This document shows positions 54,667 to 63,541 of a DNA stretch of 64,000 nt, piece by piece (the stretch's first letter is position 1; every line of letters starts with the position of its first letter). The stretch lies in assembly GCF_020622065.1 (NCBI RefSeq), contig NZ_JAHRYQ010000001.1, forward strand, positions 310,001 through 374,000. Direction: 5' to 3'. The DNA comes from Geothrix sp. GTDB lineage: Bacteria; Acidobacteriota; Holophagae; Holophagales; Holophagaceae. Position numbers and translations under genes: made by a program. The notes below the pieces were generated by a model. That model saw nothing but the letters and a program-made list of their open reading frames with translations, was not told the DNA's origin and made no database searches.

Positions 54667-56364
54667 ATGCTGTCATCGCTGAGAATCCAGAACCTGGCCC
54701 TGGTGGAGGATCTGTCCCTGGATTGGGGCCCGGGCTTCACGGTGCTCACGGGCGAGACGGGGGCCGGCAAGTCTCTGCTGGTGGACGCGCTCTCCCTGCT
54801 GGTGGGAGCCCGGGGGGACGGTGAACTAGTGCGCCACGGGGCGGAGCGGGCCACGGTCGAAGCCGTGGTGGAGGGGCGCTTCGAAGCCTGGCGTGGGTTT
54901 CTTGCCGAGCGGGGCCTGCCGGAGGAACAGCCCGTGGTGCTGCGCCGGGAGGTGGGAGCGGGCCGCAGCCGGGCCTGGATCAATGGGGCCAGCTGCTCCC
55001 TGGCGGATCTGCGGGATGCGGGACGCCTCTGGATGCGCCTTACGAGCCAGCATGATCATCAGTCCCTGCTGGGCGAGGAGCGCCATCTGGCGTTGGTGGA
55101 CGAGGTGCTGGGCATCGAGCCCAGTCTGGAGATCGAGGCGGCGGCCGTGCGCACGGCCGAGGCCGCGCTGAAGGCCCGGCGCCGCAGTGAGACCGAGCGG
55201 GAGCAGCGCCTGGAGCAGCTGGCCGAAGCCCTGGCCGACCTGGACAAGCTGGCACCGAAGCCGGGCGAGTGGGCCCAGCTCCGGGCGGACCGCGAGCCCC
55301 TGCGTCATGCCGTGCATCTCGAGCAGGCGTTCCGCGAGGCCGCCGAGGCCCTGAACGCCGGACTGCCCAAGGTGGAACTGGCCCACAAGGCGCTGGTGCG
55401 GGCCGTGAACCACTGGCCGGACGCCATCGCCGAGCAGGACCGCCTGCGCTCCGTGACCCTGGAGCTGGAGGATCTGCTGGCACTGGTCCAGGACCAGGCC
55501 ATCCGCTGGGCCGGCGCCGGGGCCGACCGCATCGAGGCCATGGAGGCCCGGCTGGCCCAGTACGAGCGCTTGGCCCGCCGCCACCGCTGCGAGCCGGAGG
55601 AACTGGTGGTCCGGGCGCAGGCCCTGAGGGACGAGCAGCGCGCTCTCCTGGCCGGGGACGCGTCCGTGAAGGAGCTGGAGGCCGCCCTGGCCAAGGTGGT
55701 GGAGGCCTACCGGGCCGCCGCCGAGGTTCTGCACGGGAAGCGGGCCGCAGCCATCCCGAAGCTGGAGGCCGAGGTGCAGAAGCGCCTGGGGCGCCTGGGC
55801 ATGAAGGGGGCGCGCCTTCAGCTGCGGCTGTCGCTGGCGGAGGAGGCCGGCAGCCCGGTGCAGCAGAGCGGCCGGTCCGTGCGCGTGGCCGCACAGGGCT
55901 TCTCAGCCCTGGCCATCTGGATCGAACCCAATCCCGGCGAGGGTTTCCGGCCCCTGGCCAAGATCGCCTCCGGCGGCGAGCTGAGCCGCCTCATGCTGGC
56001 CCTGGTGGGTGCCGGTCTCGCGCCGGGCATCGGCATTCGGGGGGCTGGGGTGAAGGACGCCCTGACCTTGGTGCTGGATGAGGTGGATGCGGGGCTGGGG
56101 GGCGAAACGGCCCTGGCCGTGGGCAAGGCCGTGGCGGAGCTGGGGCGGGCCCACCAGGTGCTGGCCGTCACGCACCTGGCCCAGGTCGCGGCCCGCGCCG
56201 ACCGGCATGGCCGGCTGCACAAGGAGACCGAAGGCGGCCGCACCCGCAGCGCCCTGGGCTGGGTGGCGGGCGAGGCGCGCAACCGCGAATTGGCGCGGCT
56301 CCTGTCCGGCCATCCCGATCGCCCTGAGGCCCTGGAGCACGCCAAGGTGCTGCTGGAGGGATGA
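54667..56364 (+). CDS. recN: DNA repair protein RecN
   Basis: 565 residues, an SMC-like ATPase for double-strand-break repair. Walker A is GETGAGKS (about 30-37), the coiled-coil arms run from about 150 to 370, the ABC signature is ASGGELSRLMLAL, and Walker B is TLVLDEVDAGLGG. The ATHL-type end VLAVTHLAQVAARADRH is typical. Length is normal. A strong bidirectional terminator follows its stop. Confidence 0.95.
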   Translation: MLSSLRIQNLALVEDLSLDWGPGFTVLTGETGAGKSLLVDALSLLVGARGDGELVRHGAERATVEAVVEGRFEAWRGFLAERGLPEEQPVVLRREVGAGRSRAWINGASCSLADLRDAGRLWMRLTSQHDHQSLLGEERHLALVDEVLGIEPSLEIEAAAVRTAEAALKARRRSETEREQRLEQLAEALADLDKLAPKPGEWAQLRADREPLRHAVHLEQAFREAAEALNAGLPKVELAHKALVRAVNHWPDAIAEQDRLRSVTLELEDLLALVQDQAIRWAGAGADRIEAMEARLAQYERLARRHRCEPEELVVRAQALRDEQRALLAGDASVKELEAALAKVVEAYRAAAEVLHGKRAAAIPKLEAEVQKRLGRLGMKGARLQLRLSLAEEAGSPVQQSGRSVRVAAQGFSALAIWIEPNPGEGFRPLAKIASGGELSRLMLALVGAGLAPGIGIRGAGVKDALTLVLDEVDAGLGGETALAVGKAVAELGRAHQVLAVTHLAQVAARADRHGRLHKETEGGRTRSALGWVAGEARNRELARLLSGHPDRPEALEHAKVLLEG

Positions 56365-56392
56365 AAAAGGGCCGCTCGAAAGCGGCCCTTTT
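56365..56392. terminator. Bidirectional terminator between recN and the M4 protease gene
   Basis: A perfect 12-bp stem AAAAGGGCCGCT / AGCGGCCCTTTT with loop CGAA begins one base after the recN stop. The A and T runs at both ends allow termination of either convergent gene. Confidence 0.9.
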
Positions 56393-56407
56393 CCTGGTTC
56401 GCTCAGC

Positions 56408-58837
56408 CTACTTGACACTCACATCGTCGACGACGAAGGAGGTCTGGAGGCTGCTGTCCTCCACGGCGTAGAAGCGCAGGCGGACGGTCTGGCCCTTGTA
56501 GGCCGCCAGGCTCAGCGACTTCTGCGTGTAGCCCGCGCCCTTGTTCAGGTTCGAGTAGGTCGCCAGGGTGGCGAGCACGGTGCCGGAGGTGTTGAGGACC
56601 TGGACCTTCAGGGTGTCGTAGGCGGTGGTGGTGGTGGTTTCCGCCGAGTCGACATGGAGCCAGAAGGTCAGGGTGCCCGTGGCCGTGGTGGGGATGGCGA
56701 TCTGCTGGTAGATGTAGTCGGTGTGGGCGGAGCCGTAGCCGCACATCCAGGCGTCGTAGGAGCCGGTGTGGGCGGCCTGGCCGGTGAAGGTGCCGATGAC
56801 GCCGCTGGTCTGGGTCCAGCTGGTGGCGCCGCTTTCGAACCCGCCATTCAGGATCAGCTCGGTGCCGGAGGTGGTGTTGGACACGGAGAAGGTGGTGGTG
56901 GTGCTGGTGCCCACATTGCCGGCCGCGTCATAGGCCTTGGCGACCAGGCTGTGGCTGCCGTTGGTCAGGGTGGTGCTGTCGAAGGTCATGCTGTAGGGGC
57001 TGGTGGTATCCGTGCCCTTCAGCGCGCCGTCCACATAGAACTCCACCCGGCTCACGCCGACATTGTCCGAGGCGGTGGCGGAGAAGGTGATGGTGCCGCT
57101 GGTGCCGGACTCGGTGGCCGAGACGGTGGGGGCGGTAGTGTCCGTGGATCCACCCGACCAGGCGGCGCCCACATTGATGCCGTGGAAGGCGTTCCAGACG
57201 GCCTGTTCCTCAGCGCCGCCAACGCCGTAAAGGTCCTTGGCGGAGCTGATGGCGGCCGTGCGGGCCGCGGCGTAGTTGGAGCTGGAGGTGAGGTAGGTGG
57301 TCAGGGCCCGGAACCAGATGGCGGCGGCCTTGTCGTTGCCGATGCCCGTCATGCCGCTGGGCAGGTAGGTGGTGCTGGTGTTGCCCGTGGTGGTGGCGCC
57401 CTGGCTCAGAAAGTAGAAGCAGCGGTTCATGGGGCCGCTGGAGTAGTGCACATCCAGGCTGCCGACGGTCGAGGACCACGCGTCGGGGCTGGAGCCATCC
57501 AGGCTGGGCTTGTACATGTAGCGCAGGGGCGTGGACGCGAGCTGTTCGCCGATGGTCCAGTTGCCGCCGGTGTTGCCGATGGTGGCGCCGGAGCCGCCGC
57601 GGGCATAGAACTCGATCATGGTGCCGAAGATGTCGGAATTGGACTCGTTCAGGCCGCCCGACTCGCCGGAATAGGTGAGGTTCGCCGTGCGGGCGCAGAC
57701 GCCGTGGCTCATCTCGTGGCCGGCCACATCGAGGGCGGTGAGCGTGGTGAAGGACGAGCCGTCGCCGTAGGTCATGCAGAAGCAGCTGTCGGACCAGAAG
57801 GCGTTGTCGTAGCTGTTGCCGATGTGGACGCGGCTGTAGGTGGCGGTGCCGGCGCCGTCGATGCCGTTGCGGCCGAAGACGCTCTTGTAGAAGTCCCAGG
57901 ACTTGACCATGCCGAACATGGCATCCACCGCGGCGGTTTCGCCGTTGGCGGCGGTGGTGGAGGAACCTTCCACATAGTTGGCGCCATCGCCCCAGGTGTT
58001 GTCGGCGTCCGTGTAGAGGGTGCCGGCAGCCGTGGAGGTGGTCGCGGCGTGGGCCGAGTTGGTCACCACATTGTTGCCGAAGGTGCCGCCGGTGCCGCGG
58101 GTCATGTCCCGCAGCTCATAGGTGGTGCCGGTGTAGTTCGTGGGCAGGGAGACGATGCCGTTGTACTGGCTGTTGCCCGTGCCGGTGGCGGCCGTGGTGT
58201 GGAGGGTGTTCCACTTCTTCAGGATGGCGCCGGTGTGGGCGTTCACGAGGTAGTCGGTGTGGCGGATGCCATCGGCCTCGTTCTCGAGCTCGGTGTGGAC
58301 ATGGTAGGCCAGGGTGTGCCGGAGCACTTGGCGGGTCACATCGTCGGTGTTCAGCTGATCGAGGGCGCGCTTTCCGGGGCGGGTGACTTCCACCATCTCG
58401 GGATAGACCACCAGCTCCGTGGTCGGGGCGTAGGCGAAGGGGCCCTTGGGGGCCAGGTCGGACTGGGCCGCCGCCAGCGCTTCACCCTCGCTCAGCGAAG
58501 GCATCACATTGATGGTGATGTTCCGGTGCAGGGCGTTGGTCAGCGGGAGTTCGGCGCCGTCCTTGCCGGTGTGGGTGATGGCGTCGCCGCCCCAGACCTT
58601 CACGCCCTTGTAGGTCTGCTGGAAGTGGCCATGGGTCTGGCCGAGCTGATCCGAGTGCGAGTCGCGGAGCCGGAAGGCGTGATCGGCATCCAGGCCCAGC
58701 TGGGTGCGCTCGGCCAGGAGGCGCTCGGCGGCGGCGTTCACGCGCAGGGATTCCTGCGGGGAACGGGCGGTCAGGGAACCGGCGGCGAGGGCCGCGGTCA
58801 GGAAGGACAGGGCCATGCGGCCCTTAGTCGTTGCCAT
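56408..58837 (-). CDS. Secreted thermolysin-like M4 metalloprotease
   Basis: 809 residues. A signal peptide (from MATTKGRMALSFL) leads to an FTP/PepSY-type propeptide (about 30-220). The M4 catalytic domain has HEMSH at 374-378 and the third zinc ligand E398 (GGLNESNSD). An Ig-like domain (about 580-670, DNVGVSRVEFYVDG) and a C-terminal beta-sandwich (about 675-809, LILNGGFESG) follow and probably bind surfaces or substrates. The start has AAGGAGTTGCCC upstream. Its promoter region is unusually AT-rich. Confidence 0.95.
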   Translation of the reverse strand: MATTKGRMALSFLTAALAAGSLTARSPQESLRVNAAAERLLAERTQLGLDADHAFRLRDSHSDQLGQTHGHFQQTYKGVKVWGGDAITHTGKDGAELPLTNALHRNITINVMPSLSEGEALAAAQSDLAPKGPFAYAPTTELVVYPEMVEVTRPGKRALDQLNTDDVTRQVLRHTLAYHVHTELENEADGIRHTDYLVNAHTGAILKKWNTLHTTAATGTGNSQYNGIVSLPTNYTGTTYELRDMTRGTGGTFGNNVVTNSAHAATTSTAAGTLYTDADNTWGDGANYVEGSSTTAANGETAAVDAMFGMVKSWDFYKSVFGRNGIDGAGTATYSRVHIGNSYDNAFWSDSCFCMTYGDGSSFTTLTALDVAGHEMSHGVCARTANLTYSGESGGLNESNSDIFGTMIEFYARGGSGATIGNTGGNWTIGEQLASTPLRYMYKPSLDGSSPDAWSSTVGSLDVHYSSGPMNRCFYFLSQGATTTGNTSTTYLPSGMTGIGNDKAAAIWFRALTTYLTSSSNYAAARTAAISSAKDLYGVGGAEEQAVWNAFHGINVGAAWSGGSTDTTAPTVSATESGTSGTITFSATASDNVGVSRVEFYVDGALKGTDTTSPYSMTFDSTTLTNGSHSLVAKAYDAAGNVGTSTTTTFSVSNTTSGTELILNGGFESGATSWTQTSGVIGTFTGQAAHTGSYDAWMCGYGSAHTDYIYQQIAIPTTATGTLTFWLHVDSAETTTTTAYDTLKVQVLNTSGTVLATLATYSNLNKGAGYTQKSLSLAAYKGQTVRLRFYAVEDSSLQTSFVVDDVSVK

Positions 58838-58992
58838 GGGCAACTCCTTCAGGAAGGGGAAGAGGGTTCGCGACCGCCCCGGCTCTTCCGGCCTGGACGG
58901 CGCCCAGGCTTCGCAAGCGAAGACCTTGGGATCACGGGGGGGAAGAAAGAACGGAAGTGAGACCGTCAGCTTCCCGGCCCGCCCGGGGCCCC

Positions 58993-59090
58993 ACAAGTTA
59001 AGGCTTGTTAATTTTTATGAGAATCAATTCTATTTGATTAAATGTCATCTAAATATATTTATTCAAAACAATTAATAACATATCTCGGAG
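58993..59090 (-). promoter_or_regulatory. AT-rich regulatory island upstream of the M4 protease gene
   Basis: About 100 bases are far richer in A+T than anything else in the window. Two 16-bp palindromes of the same 5-6-5 form lie here: ACAAG-N6-CTTGT (58993-59008) and ATCAA-N6-TTGAT (59023-59038). Several TTGNNN/TANNNT pairs could serve as promoter, so I do not choose one. It is about 160 bases upstream of the protease start and adjoins the 3' end of the amidohydrolase gene. Confidence 0.5.
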
Positions 59091-59109
59091 TCGCAATTGG
59101 AGGTTTTGA

Positions 59110-60366
59110 TCAATGCTCGCGGCGGACGATGCGGCCCTCCCGCAGCACGAACCGCACCTGTTCGAGGGTGGTGATGTCCTTCAGGGGGTCGCCGTCCACC
59201 GCGATGATGTCCGCGGTGCGGCCGGGCTCCAGGGTGCCGATCTCCGCCTCGAGCCGCAGCAGCCGGGCGGCGGTCAGGGTGGCGCTCTGGATGGCCTGTA
59301 GGGGCGTCATGCCGTAGCTCACGAGGTACCGGAAATCCATGGCCACCTGGCCGTGCTCGAAGACGCCGATGTCGGTGCCGTAGGCGATGGGAACGCCGGC
59401 GTCGAGGGCGGCCTTGAACCCGGCTCGCCGCAGGGGCAGGATGGCGCGGGCCTTGGCCAGGGAACCCTGGGGGACCTTGTAAGGGTTCCCCGGCAGCAGG
59501 ATGGATTCGAGGGCATAGAGCGTGGGCACGAGGAAGGTGCCGCGGGCCTTCATCTCCTTGGCGGTGGCGGGGCTCAGCAGGCTGCCGTGCTCGATGGAAC
59601 GGACGCCGGCCACCGTGGCCTCGAGAATGCCGGCATCGCCGTGGGCGTGGGCGCAGACATCCATGCCGCGCCGGTTGGCCTCGTCGACGATGGCCTTGAA
59701 CTCCGCCGGGCTGAAGCTGGGCGCGGCGGGGTCGTCATGGTTGGACAGCACGCCGCCGGTGGCGTGGATCTTGATGAGGTCCACGCCCCGCTTGCGCCAT
59801 TCCCGGACGGTGTGCCGGGCCGCATCGGGGGAATCCACGATGTGGTCGTCCTGGGTGTGGAGGTGGGGGGGGAACCCGTTGAGGTCTCCGTGCCCCCCTG
59901 TGATGGAGAGGGCGGGACCGGCCACCAGCAGGCGTGGGCCGGGGACATCACCGCGGGCGATGGCTTCGCGCAGGGCCACATCACCGAAGCCGGCAGAGGC
60001 ACCCACATCCCGCACCGTGGTGAAGCCGGCCTGGAGGACCTTGCGGGCGTTCACCACGCCATCGAGGACCAGGGCCCCTTGGGTGCGCTTGAGATAGCCC
60101 AGCTCGCCCAGGCCCGCGGGAATGAGTAGGTGGGTGTGGCAGTCGATGAGGCCCGGCAGCAGGGTGCGGTCGCCCAGATCGACCGTGTCCGCATCGGCGG
60201 GCGGTGCGCCGGGTTGGATGCGGCCATCCTTCACCCAGACCTGGCCCGGAGTCTCCACCTTCCCGGTGCGGACATCCAGCAGCCGCGCTGCCTTCAGGAC
60301 GAGCGGGCGCTCCTGGGCGGAAAGCGTGAGGCCGAGAAGGCTGACGAGGAGGCAGCGCAGGATCAT
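59110..60366 (-). CDS. Secreted amidohydrolase (imidazolonepropionase/prolidase-like)
   Basis: 418 residues with a signal peptide (MILRCLLVSLLGLTLSAQ). DCHTHL gives the HxH metal pair; KIHATGG, HAHGD and SIEHGS supply the other metal and catalytic residues, and YGTDIGVFEHG the last aspartate. This pattern is shared by secreted Xaa-Pro dipeptidase-like amidohydrolases. The ATG at 60364-60366 follows GGAGCCCCC. It likely acts in the periplasm on peptides or amides, complementing the peptidases in the window. Confidence 0.88.
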   Translation of the reverse strand: MILRCLLVSLLGLTLSAQERPLVLKAARLLDVRTGKVETPGQVWVKDGRIQPGAPPADADTVDLGDRTLLPGLIDCHTHLLIPAGLGELGYLKRTQGALVLDGVVNARKVLQAGFTTVRDVGASAGFGDVALREAIARGDVPGPRLLVAGPALSITGGHGDLNGFPPHLHTQDDHIVDSPDAARHTVREWRKRGVDLIKIHATGGVLSNHDDPAAPSFSPAEFKAIVDEANRRGMDVCAHAHGDAGILEATVAGVRSIEHGSLLSPATAKEMKARGTFLVPTLYALESILLPGNPYKVPQGSLAKARAILPLRRAGFKAALDAGVPIAYGTDIGVFEHGQVAMDFRYLVSYGMTPLQAIQSATLTAARLLRLEAEIGTLEPGRTADIIAVDGDPLKDITTLEQVRFVLREGRIVRREH

Positions 60367-60449
60367 GGGGGCTCCGGGGAGGTGGCCTACGATAGCCCAA
60401 AGCCCCATCCTGCGCGCCCCGTTTCCATGATTCCGGAGGCTCTCCGCCC

Positions 60450-62030
60450 CTACACCTTCTTGGTGGACTTCTGCCGGATCCGTTTGGGCGGCGCGCCCTT
60501 GCCCCTCTTCGGCGCCTGCTTGGCGGCGGGCTTGGGGCCTTCCTTCTTCTTGGGGCGGGGCCGGGCCTTGACCTTGTCCACCCGCTGGGCCTGGAGGGAC
60601 TCGTTGCTGCGGGAGGGCTTCAAGCCTTCGCCGGGATCCAGGATGCGGCGCACGGGAGCCACTTCCGGCTCCTCACCCTCGCCGGTCTTCTTCTTCTGGA
60701 CGCTGAGGCGCAGGGGTACGCCCGCCAGGCCGAATTGCTCGCGCAGGCGGTTCTCCATGTAGCGCACATAGCTGAAGTGCAGCCCGCGGTCCGTGTTGGC
60801 CTTCACCACGAAGCTGGGCGGCCGCACGCCCACCTGGGTCATGAAGTAGAGCTTGGGGAGCTTGCCGTCGATGGCGTGGGGGCTCATGGCGCTCACGGTC
60901 TCGCGAAGGAACCGGTTCAGCTCGCCCGTGGGAATGCGGCGGCCATGGGCCTCGGCGAGGGTGTCGATCATGCCGAACAGCTTGGACACCCGCTGCCCCG
61001 TGAGGGCCGAGAGGAAGATCATGGGCGCGTGGTGCAGAAAGCCCAGGCTGCGGCGCAGGTCCTCCTCGGCGCCGTAGATGGTGTGGGTGTCCTTCTCGAC
61101 GAGGTCCCACTTGTTCACCACGAGGATGACGGCGGCCCCGGCCTCCTGGGCATAGCCGGCGATGACGGCGTCCTGGTGCGTGGCACCTTCCACGGCGTCC
61201 AGCAGGAGCAGGCTCACATCGGCCCGGGCCATGGCCTGCTTGGCCTTGAGGATGCTGAGCTTCTCCGCACCCTCGTGGGTCTTGCCCTTCTTGCGGATGC
61301 CGGCCGTGTCGATCATCCGGTAGACCCGGTCCTTCACATGGAAGACCGTGTCCACGGTATCGCGCGTGGTGCCGGCGACTTCGCTGACGAGGCTGCGCTC
61401 ATAGCCCAGCAGGCGGTTCGTGAGGGACGACTTGCCCACATTGGGCCGGCCGATGAGGGCGAAGCGCAGCTCGTCGGACAGGGAATGGCTCTCGGCCTCC
61501 TCCGGCGTGCGGTGGAAGGGCAGGCGGGCCCGCAGGGCCTCGATCAGCTCGGGGACGCCCGCCCCGTGGGCGGCGGAGATGGCCAGCACCTCGTCGAAGC
61601 CCAGCCCGTAGAAGCCGGCGTCCGGCGCGCCACCCTTCATGCCGTCGAGCTTGTTGATGACGAGGAGGATGGGCTTGCCCTGGCGGCGCAGGCGCGCGGC
61701 GATCTCCTCGTCGCCGGCGGTGAGGCCGTCGTGGCCGTCCACCAGCAGGATGGCGACATGGGCTTCGCCCAGCGCGGCCTCGGCCATGCGGGTGATGCCC
61801 TGGGTGATGACATCGTCGCCCTCGAAGTCGAGGCCGCCGGTGTCCACCAACTCGAAGACCTCCTCGGCCTCGCCCTCCTCGCTCAGGCAGGTGACGCGGC
61901 CGTAGCTGCGGTCCCGGGTCATGCCCGGCAGGTCGTGGACCAAGGCCGCGCGGCTGCGGGTGAGCCGGTTGAAGAGGGTGGACTTGCCCACATTGGGGCG
62001 TCCGCAGAGGGCGACGAGGGGCAGTTTCAT
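60450..62030 (-). CDS. der: Ribosome-assembly GTPase Der (EngA) with basic tail
   Basis: 526 residues. Two tandem GTPase domains each start with GRPNVGKS (first at residues 10-17, second near 195), each with DTGG or DTAG and NKLD/NKWD, then a KH-like domain (about 370-450). The last 70 residues are an added Lys/Arg/Pro-rich tail (KARPRPKKKEGPKPAAK and on to KSTKKV). E. coli Der is about 490 residues. It assists 50S assembly; the tail may strengthen rRNA binding. Confidence 0.96.
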   Translation of the reverse strand: MKLPLVALCGRPNVGKSTLFNRLTRSRAALVHDLPGMTRDRSYGRVTCLSEEGEAEEVFELVDTGGLDFEGDDVITQGITRMAEAALGEAHVAILLVDGHDGLTAGDEEIAARLRRQGKPILLVINKLDGMKGGAPDAGFYGLGFDEVLAISAAHGAGVPELIEALRARLPFHRTPEEAESHSLSDELRFALIGRPNVGKSSLTNRLLGYERSLVSEVAGTTRDTVDTVFHVKDRVYRMIDTAGIRKKGKTHEGAEKLSILKAKQAMARADVSLLLLDAVEGATHQDAVIAGYAQEAGAAVILVVNKWDLVEKDTHTIYGAEEDLRRSLGFLHHAPMIFLSALTGQRVSKLFGMIDTLAEAHGRRIPTGELNRFLRETVSAMSPHAIDGKLPKLYFMTQVGVRPPSFVVKANTDRGLHFSYVRYMENRLREQFGLAGVPLRLSVQKKKTGEGEEPEVAPVRRILDPGEGLKPSRSNESLQAQRVDKVKARPRPKKKEGPKPAAKQAPKRGKGAPPKRIRQKSTKKV

Positions 62031-62129
62031 AGTTGTTCCAAGCCTTCCAGTCTATCGGGCATGGGGCGAAAGGGCACGGGCGGATTTCGCAGGGGCGGCT
62101 ACAGTGGACCGATCGTCCCCGGGGTGTCC

Positions 62130-62531
62130 ATGATCCGTCCTCTGTCCATGTTCATCGTCTCCTCGATGCTGGTTGCGGCTCCCACCCCGAAGGTCCTCAG
62201 CCCCACCGCCACGGTGCAGAAGCAGATCGAGACCTTCAATGCCCACGACCTGGAGGGCTTCCTGGCCCTCTTCGCGGAGGAGGTCGAAGTCTCCGAGATC
62301 CCCGGCACCTCGGCCCCCACCGGCAAGGCCCGCCTCCGGGAGCTCTATGCGGCGCGCTTCCAGGCGAACCCGGACCTTCACGCCTCCGCCGAGGCCCAGA
62401 TGGTGTCCGGCGACTTCGTGATCCAGAAGGAGAAGATCAAGGGCCGGGCGGGCAAGGGGCCCCTGGTGGCGGTCACCATCTACCAGGTGAAGGCGGGGAA
62501 GATCGTGCGGATGTGGTCGTTGAGGGATTAG
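62130..62531 (+). CDS. Secreted NTF2-like (SnoaL-type) protein
   Basis: 133 residues with a short signal peptide (MIRPLSMFIVSSMLVAAP). QIETFNAHDLEGFLALFAEE and the following strands fit a SnoaL/NTF2-like cone fold. No catalytic residues can be assigned. It is divergent from der with 99 bases between. Function unknown. Confidence 0.75.
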   Translation: MIRPLSMFIVSSMLVAAPTPKVLSPTATVQKQIETFNAHDLEGFLALFAEEVEVSEIPGTSAPTGKARLRELYAARFQANPDLHASAEAQMVSGDFVIQKEKIKGRAGKGPLVAVTIYQVKAGKIVRMWSLRD

Positions 62532-62594
62532 GGGGACAGTCCCGCCCTTCATCTCGTCCGATACCAGGGATGACCAGCCCACTCGACGCTGGAT

Positions 62595-62618
62595 CCCGGC
62601 CGCGCATGCGCGGCCGGG
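62595..62618. repeat. Perfect 24-bp palindrome
   Basis: The arms CCCGGCCGCGCA and TGCGCGGCCGGG pair with no loop and no mismatch. It lies in the gap after the NTF2-like gene, just before the tRNA terminator. It resembles REP-type intergenic palindromes; lack of a loop makes it a poor RNA hairpin. Confidence 0.6.
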
Positions 62619-62622
62619 GCGC

Positions 62623-62652
62623 AAAAAAAACGCGCCCAAGGGGCGCGTTTTT
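62623..62652. terminator. Bidirectional terminator after the tRNA genes
   Basis: The stem CGCGCCC / GGGCGCG (62631-62637 with 62641-62647) is flanked by eight A on the left and six T on the right, so it can stop transcription from both sides: the tRNA pair (minus) and the NTF2-like gene (plus). It abuts the encoded CCA end of tRNA-Asp. Confidence 0.9.
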
Positions 62653-62729
62653 TGGCGGGGCTGACGGGGCTCGAACCCGCGACTTCCAGCGTGACAGGCT
62701 GGCACTCTAACCGACTGAGCTACAACCCC
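62653..62729 (-). tRNA. tRNA-Asp (GTC)
   Basis: A 77-base cloverleaf including an encoded CCA. Acceptor GGGGTTG pairs with CAGCCCC, the anticodon stem CCAGC/GCTGG encloses the loop CTGTCAC with anticodon GTC, and the T arm contains GGTTCGAGCC. It is downstream of tRNA-Val in the same transcript. Confidence 0.95.
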
Positions 62730-62757
62730 TTGCGTTTGTTGCATTTCACCAGGTGAC

Positions 62758-62833
62758 TGGTGGGCGATGACGGGCTCGAACCGCCGACATGCTGCGTGTA
62801 AGGCAGCTGCTCTACCGACTGAGCTAATCGCCC
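62758..62833 (-). tRNA. tRNA-Val (TAC)
   Basis: A 76-base cloverleaf including an encoded CCA. Acceptor GGGCGAT pairs with ATCGCCC, the anticodon stem GCTGC/GCAGC encloses CTTACAC with anticodon TAC, and the T arm has GGTTCGAGCC. It is 28 bases upstream of tRNA-Asp. Confidence 0.95.
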
Positions 62834-62849
62834 GAATCGCCGAACCCTG

Positions 62850-62878
62850 ATGTTCACACACGATGCGGGAGGGGTCAA
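62850..62878 (-). promoter_or_regulatory. Candidate promoter of tRNA-Val/tRNA-Asp
   Basis: On the minus strand TTGACC (62873-62878) and GAACAT (62850-62855) are 17 bases apart, and transcription would begin about ten bases before tRNA-Val. Confidence 0.5.
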
Positions 62879-62893
62879 GGCCAAAGCTCTGCG

Positions 62894-62922
62894 TTGAGGG
62901 ATCCAGACTGGTCTGGTAAGGT
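62894..62922 (+). promoter_or_regulatory. Candidate promoter of the atp operon
   Basis: TTGAGG (62894-62899) and TAAGGT (62917-62922) are 17 bases apart. The spacer holds the inverted repeat CCAGAC-TG-GTCTGG (62903-62916). It lies about 105 bases upstream of the first b-subunit gene and is back-to-back with the tRNA promoter. Confidence 0.45.
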
Positions 62923-63026
62923 TTTAAGACTTCCGTGCCAGGGGTTCCCGCGGACCAACGCTGGTGTCGGTGTGACCCTGGTCGACCCATCGGCCGTGGC
63001 CTAGGGATGTTTCTGGAGGGTGGCCT

Positions 63027-63539
63027 GTGGCGCTGCTGGAACTGGCGAATCTGACGCTCCGAACCCCGGATGGGGACGGCCCCGTGGCGCGCATCCTGGC
63101 CCAGATGCCGGATCCCATGCGGCCGGATCTGCCGGCCATCCTGTTCGTGATCGTCCTGCTCGTGGTGCTCTACCTCTACCTCCGGGTGGTCTTCTTCCAG
63201 CCCATCACGAAGGTGATGGCGGACCGTGACCGCGACCTGAGCGCCGGCGGTGACGCCAAGGCCCAGGCCTCGGCGCAGCTCGAGGCCCGCCAGAAGGACT
63301 ACCAGGGCCGCCTGAAGGATCTGCGCGCCCAGGCCTTCGAGCGGCGCAAGGCCCTGGCGGATGCCGCGGGCCGGGAGAAGCAGGGCCTTCTCGATGAGGC
63401 GCGCACCAAGGCTCAGGCCGAACGGCAGGCGGCAGTGGCGTCCCTGAAGGCCCAGCAGGCGGAAGCCCGACAGAACCTGCTGGCCCAGGTGGATGCGCTC
63501 TCCGAGTCCATGGCCCAGTCCCTTCTGAAGCAGGCCTGA
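63027..63539 (+). CDS. atpF: ATP synthase F0 subunit b-type protein
   Basis: 170 residues from a GTG with GGAGGGTGGCC upstream. One membrane helix (about 36-56, AILFVIVLLVVLYLYLRVVFF) is followed by QPITKVMADRD and a long Ala/Gln/Arg-rich helix, the peripheral-stalk design of b or b' subunits. It acts with the next gene product as a pair. It is the first gene of the operon that runs out of the window. Confidence 0.85.
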   Translation: MALLELANLTLRTPDGDGPVARILAQMPDPMRPDLPAILFVIVLLVVLYLYLRVVFFQPITKVMADRDRDLSAGGDAKAQASAQLEARQKDYQGRLKDLRAQAFERRKALADAAGREKQGLLDEARTKAQAERQAAVASLKAQQAEARQNLLAQVDALSESMAQSLLKQA

Positions 63540-63541
63540 GC

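Noticed and set aside
59015-59040. Fur box (TGAGAATCAATTCTA)
   Set aside because: It matches the 7-1-7 consensus only in the left half; the 5-6-5 palindrome describes the bases better.
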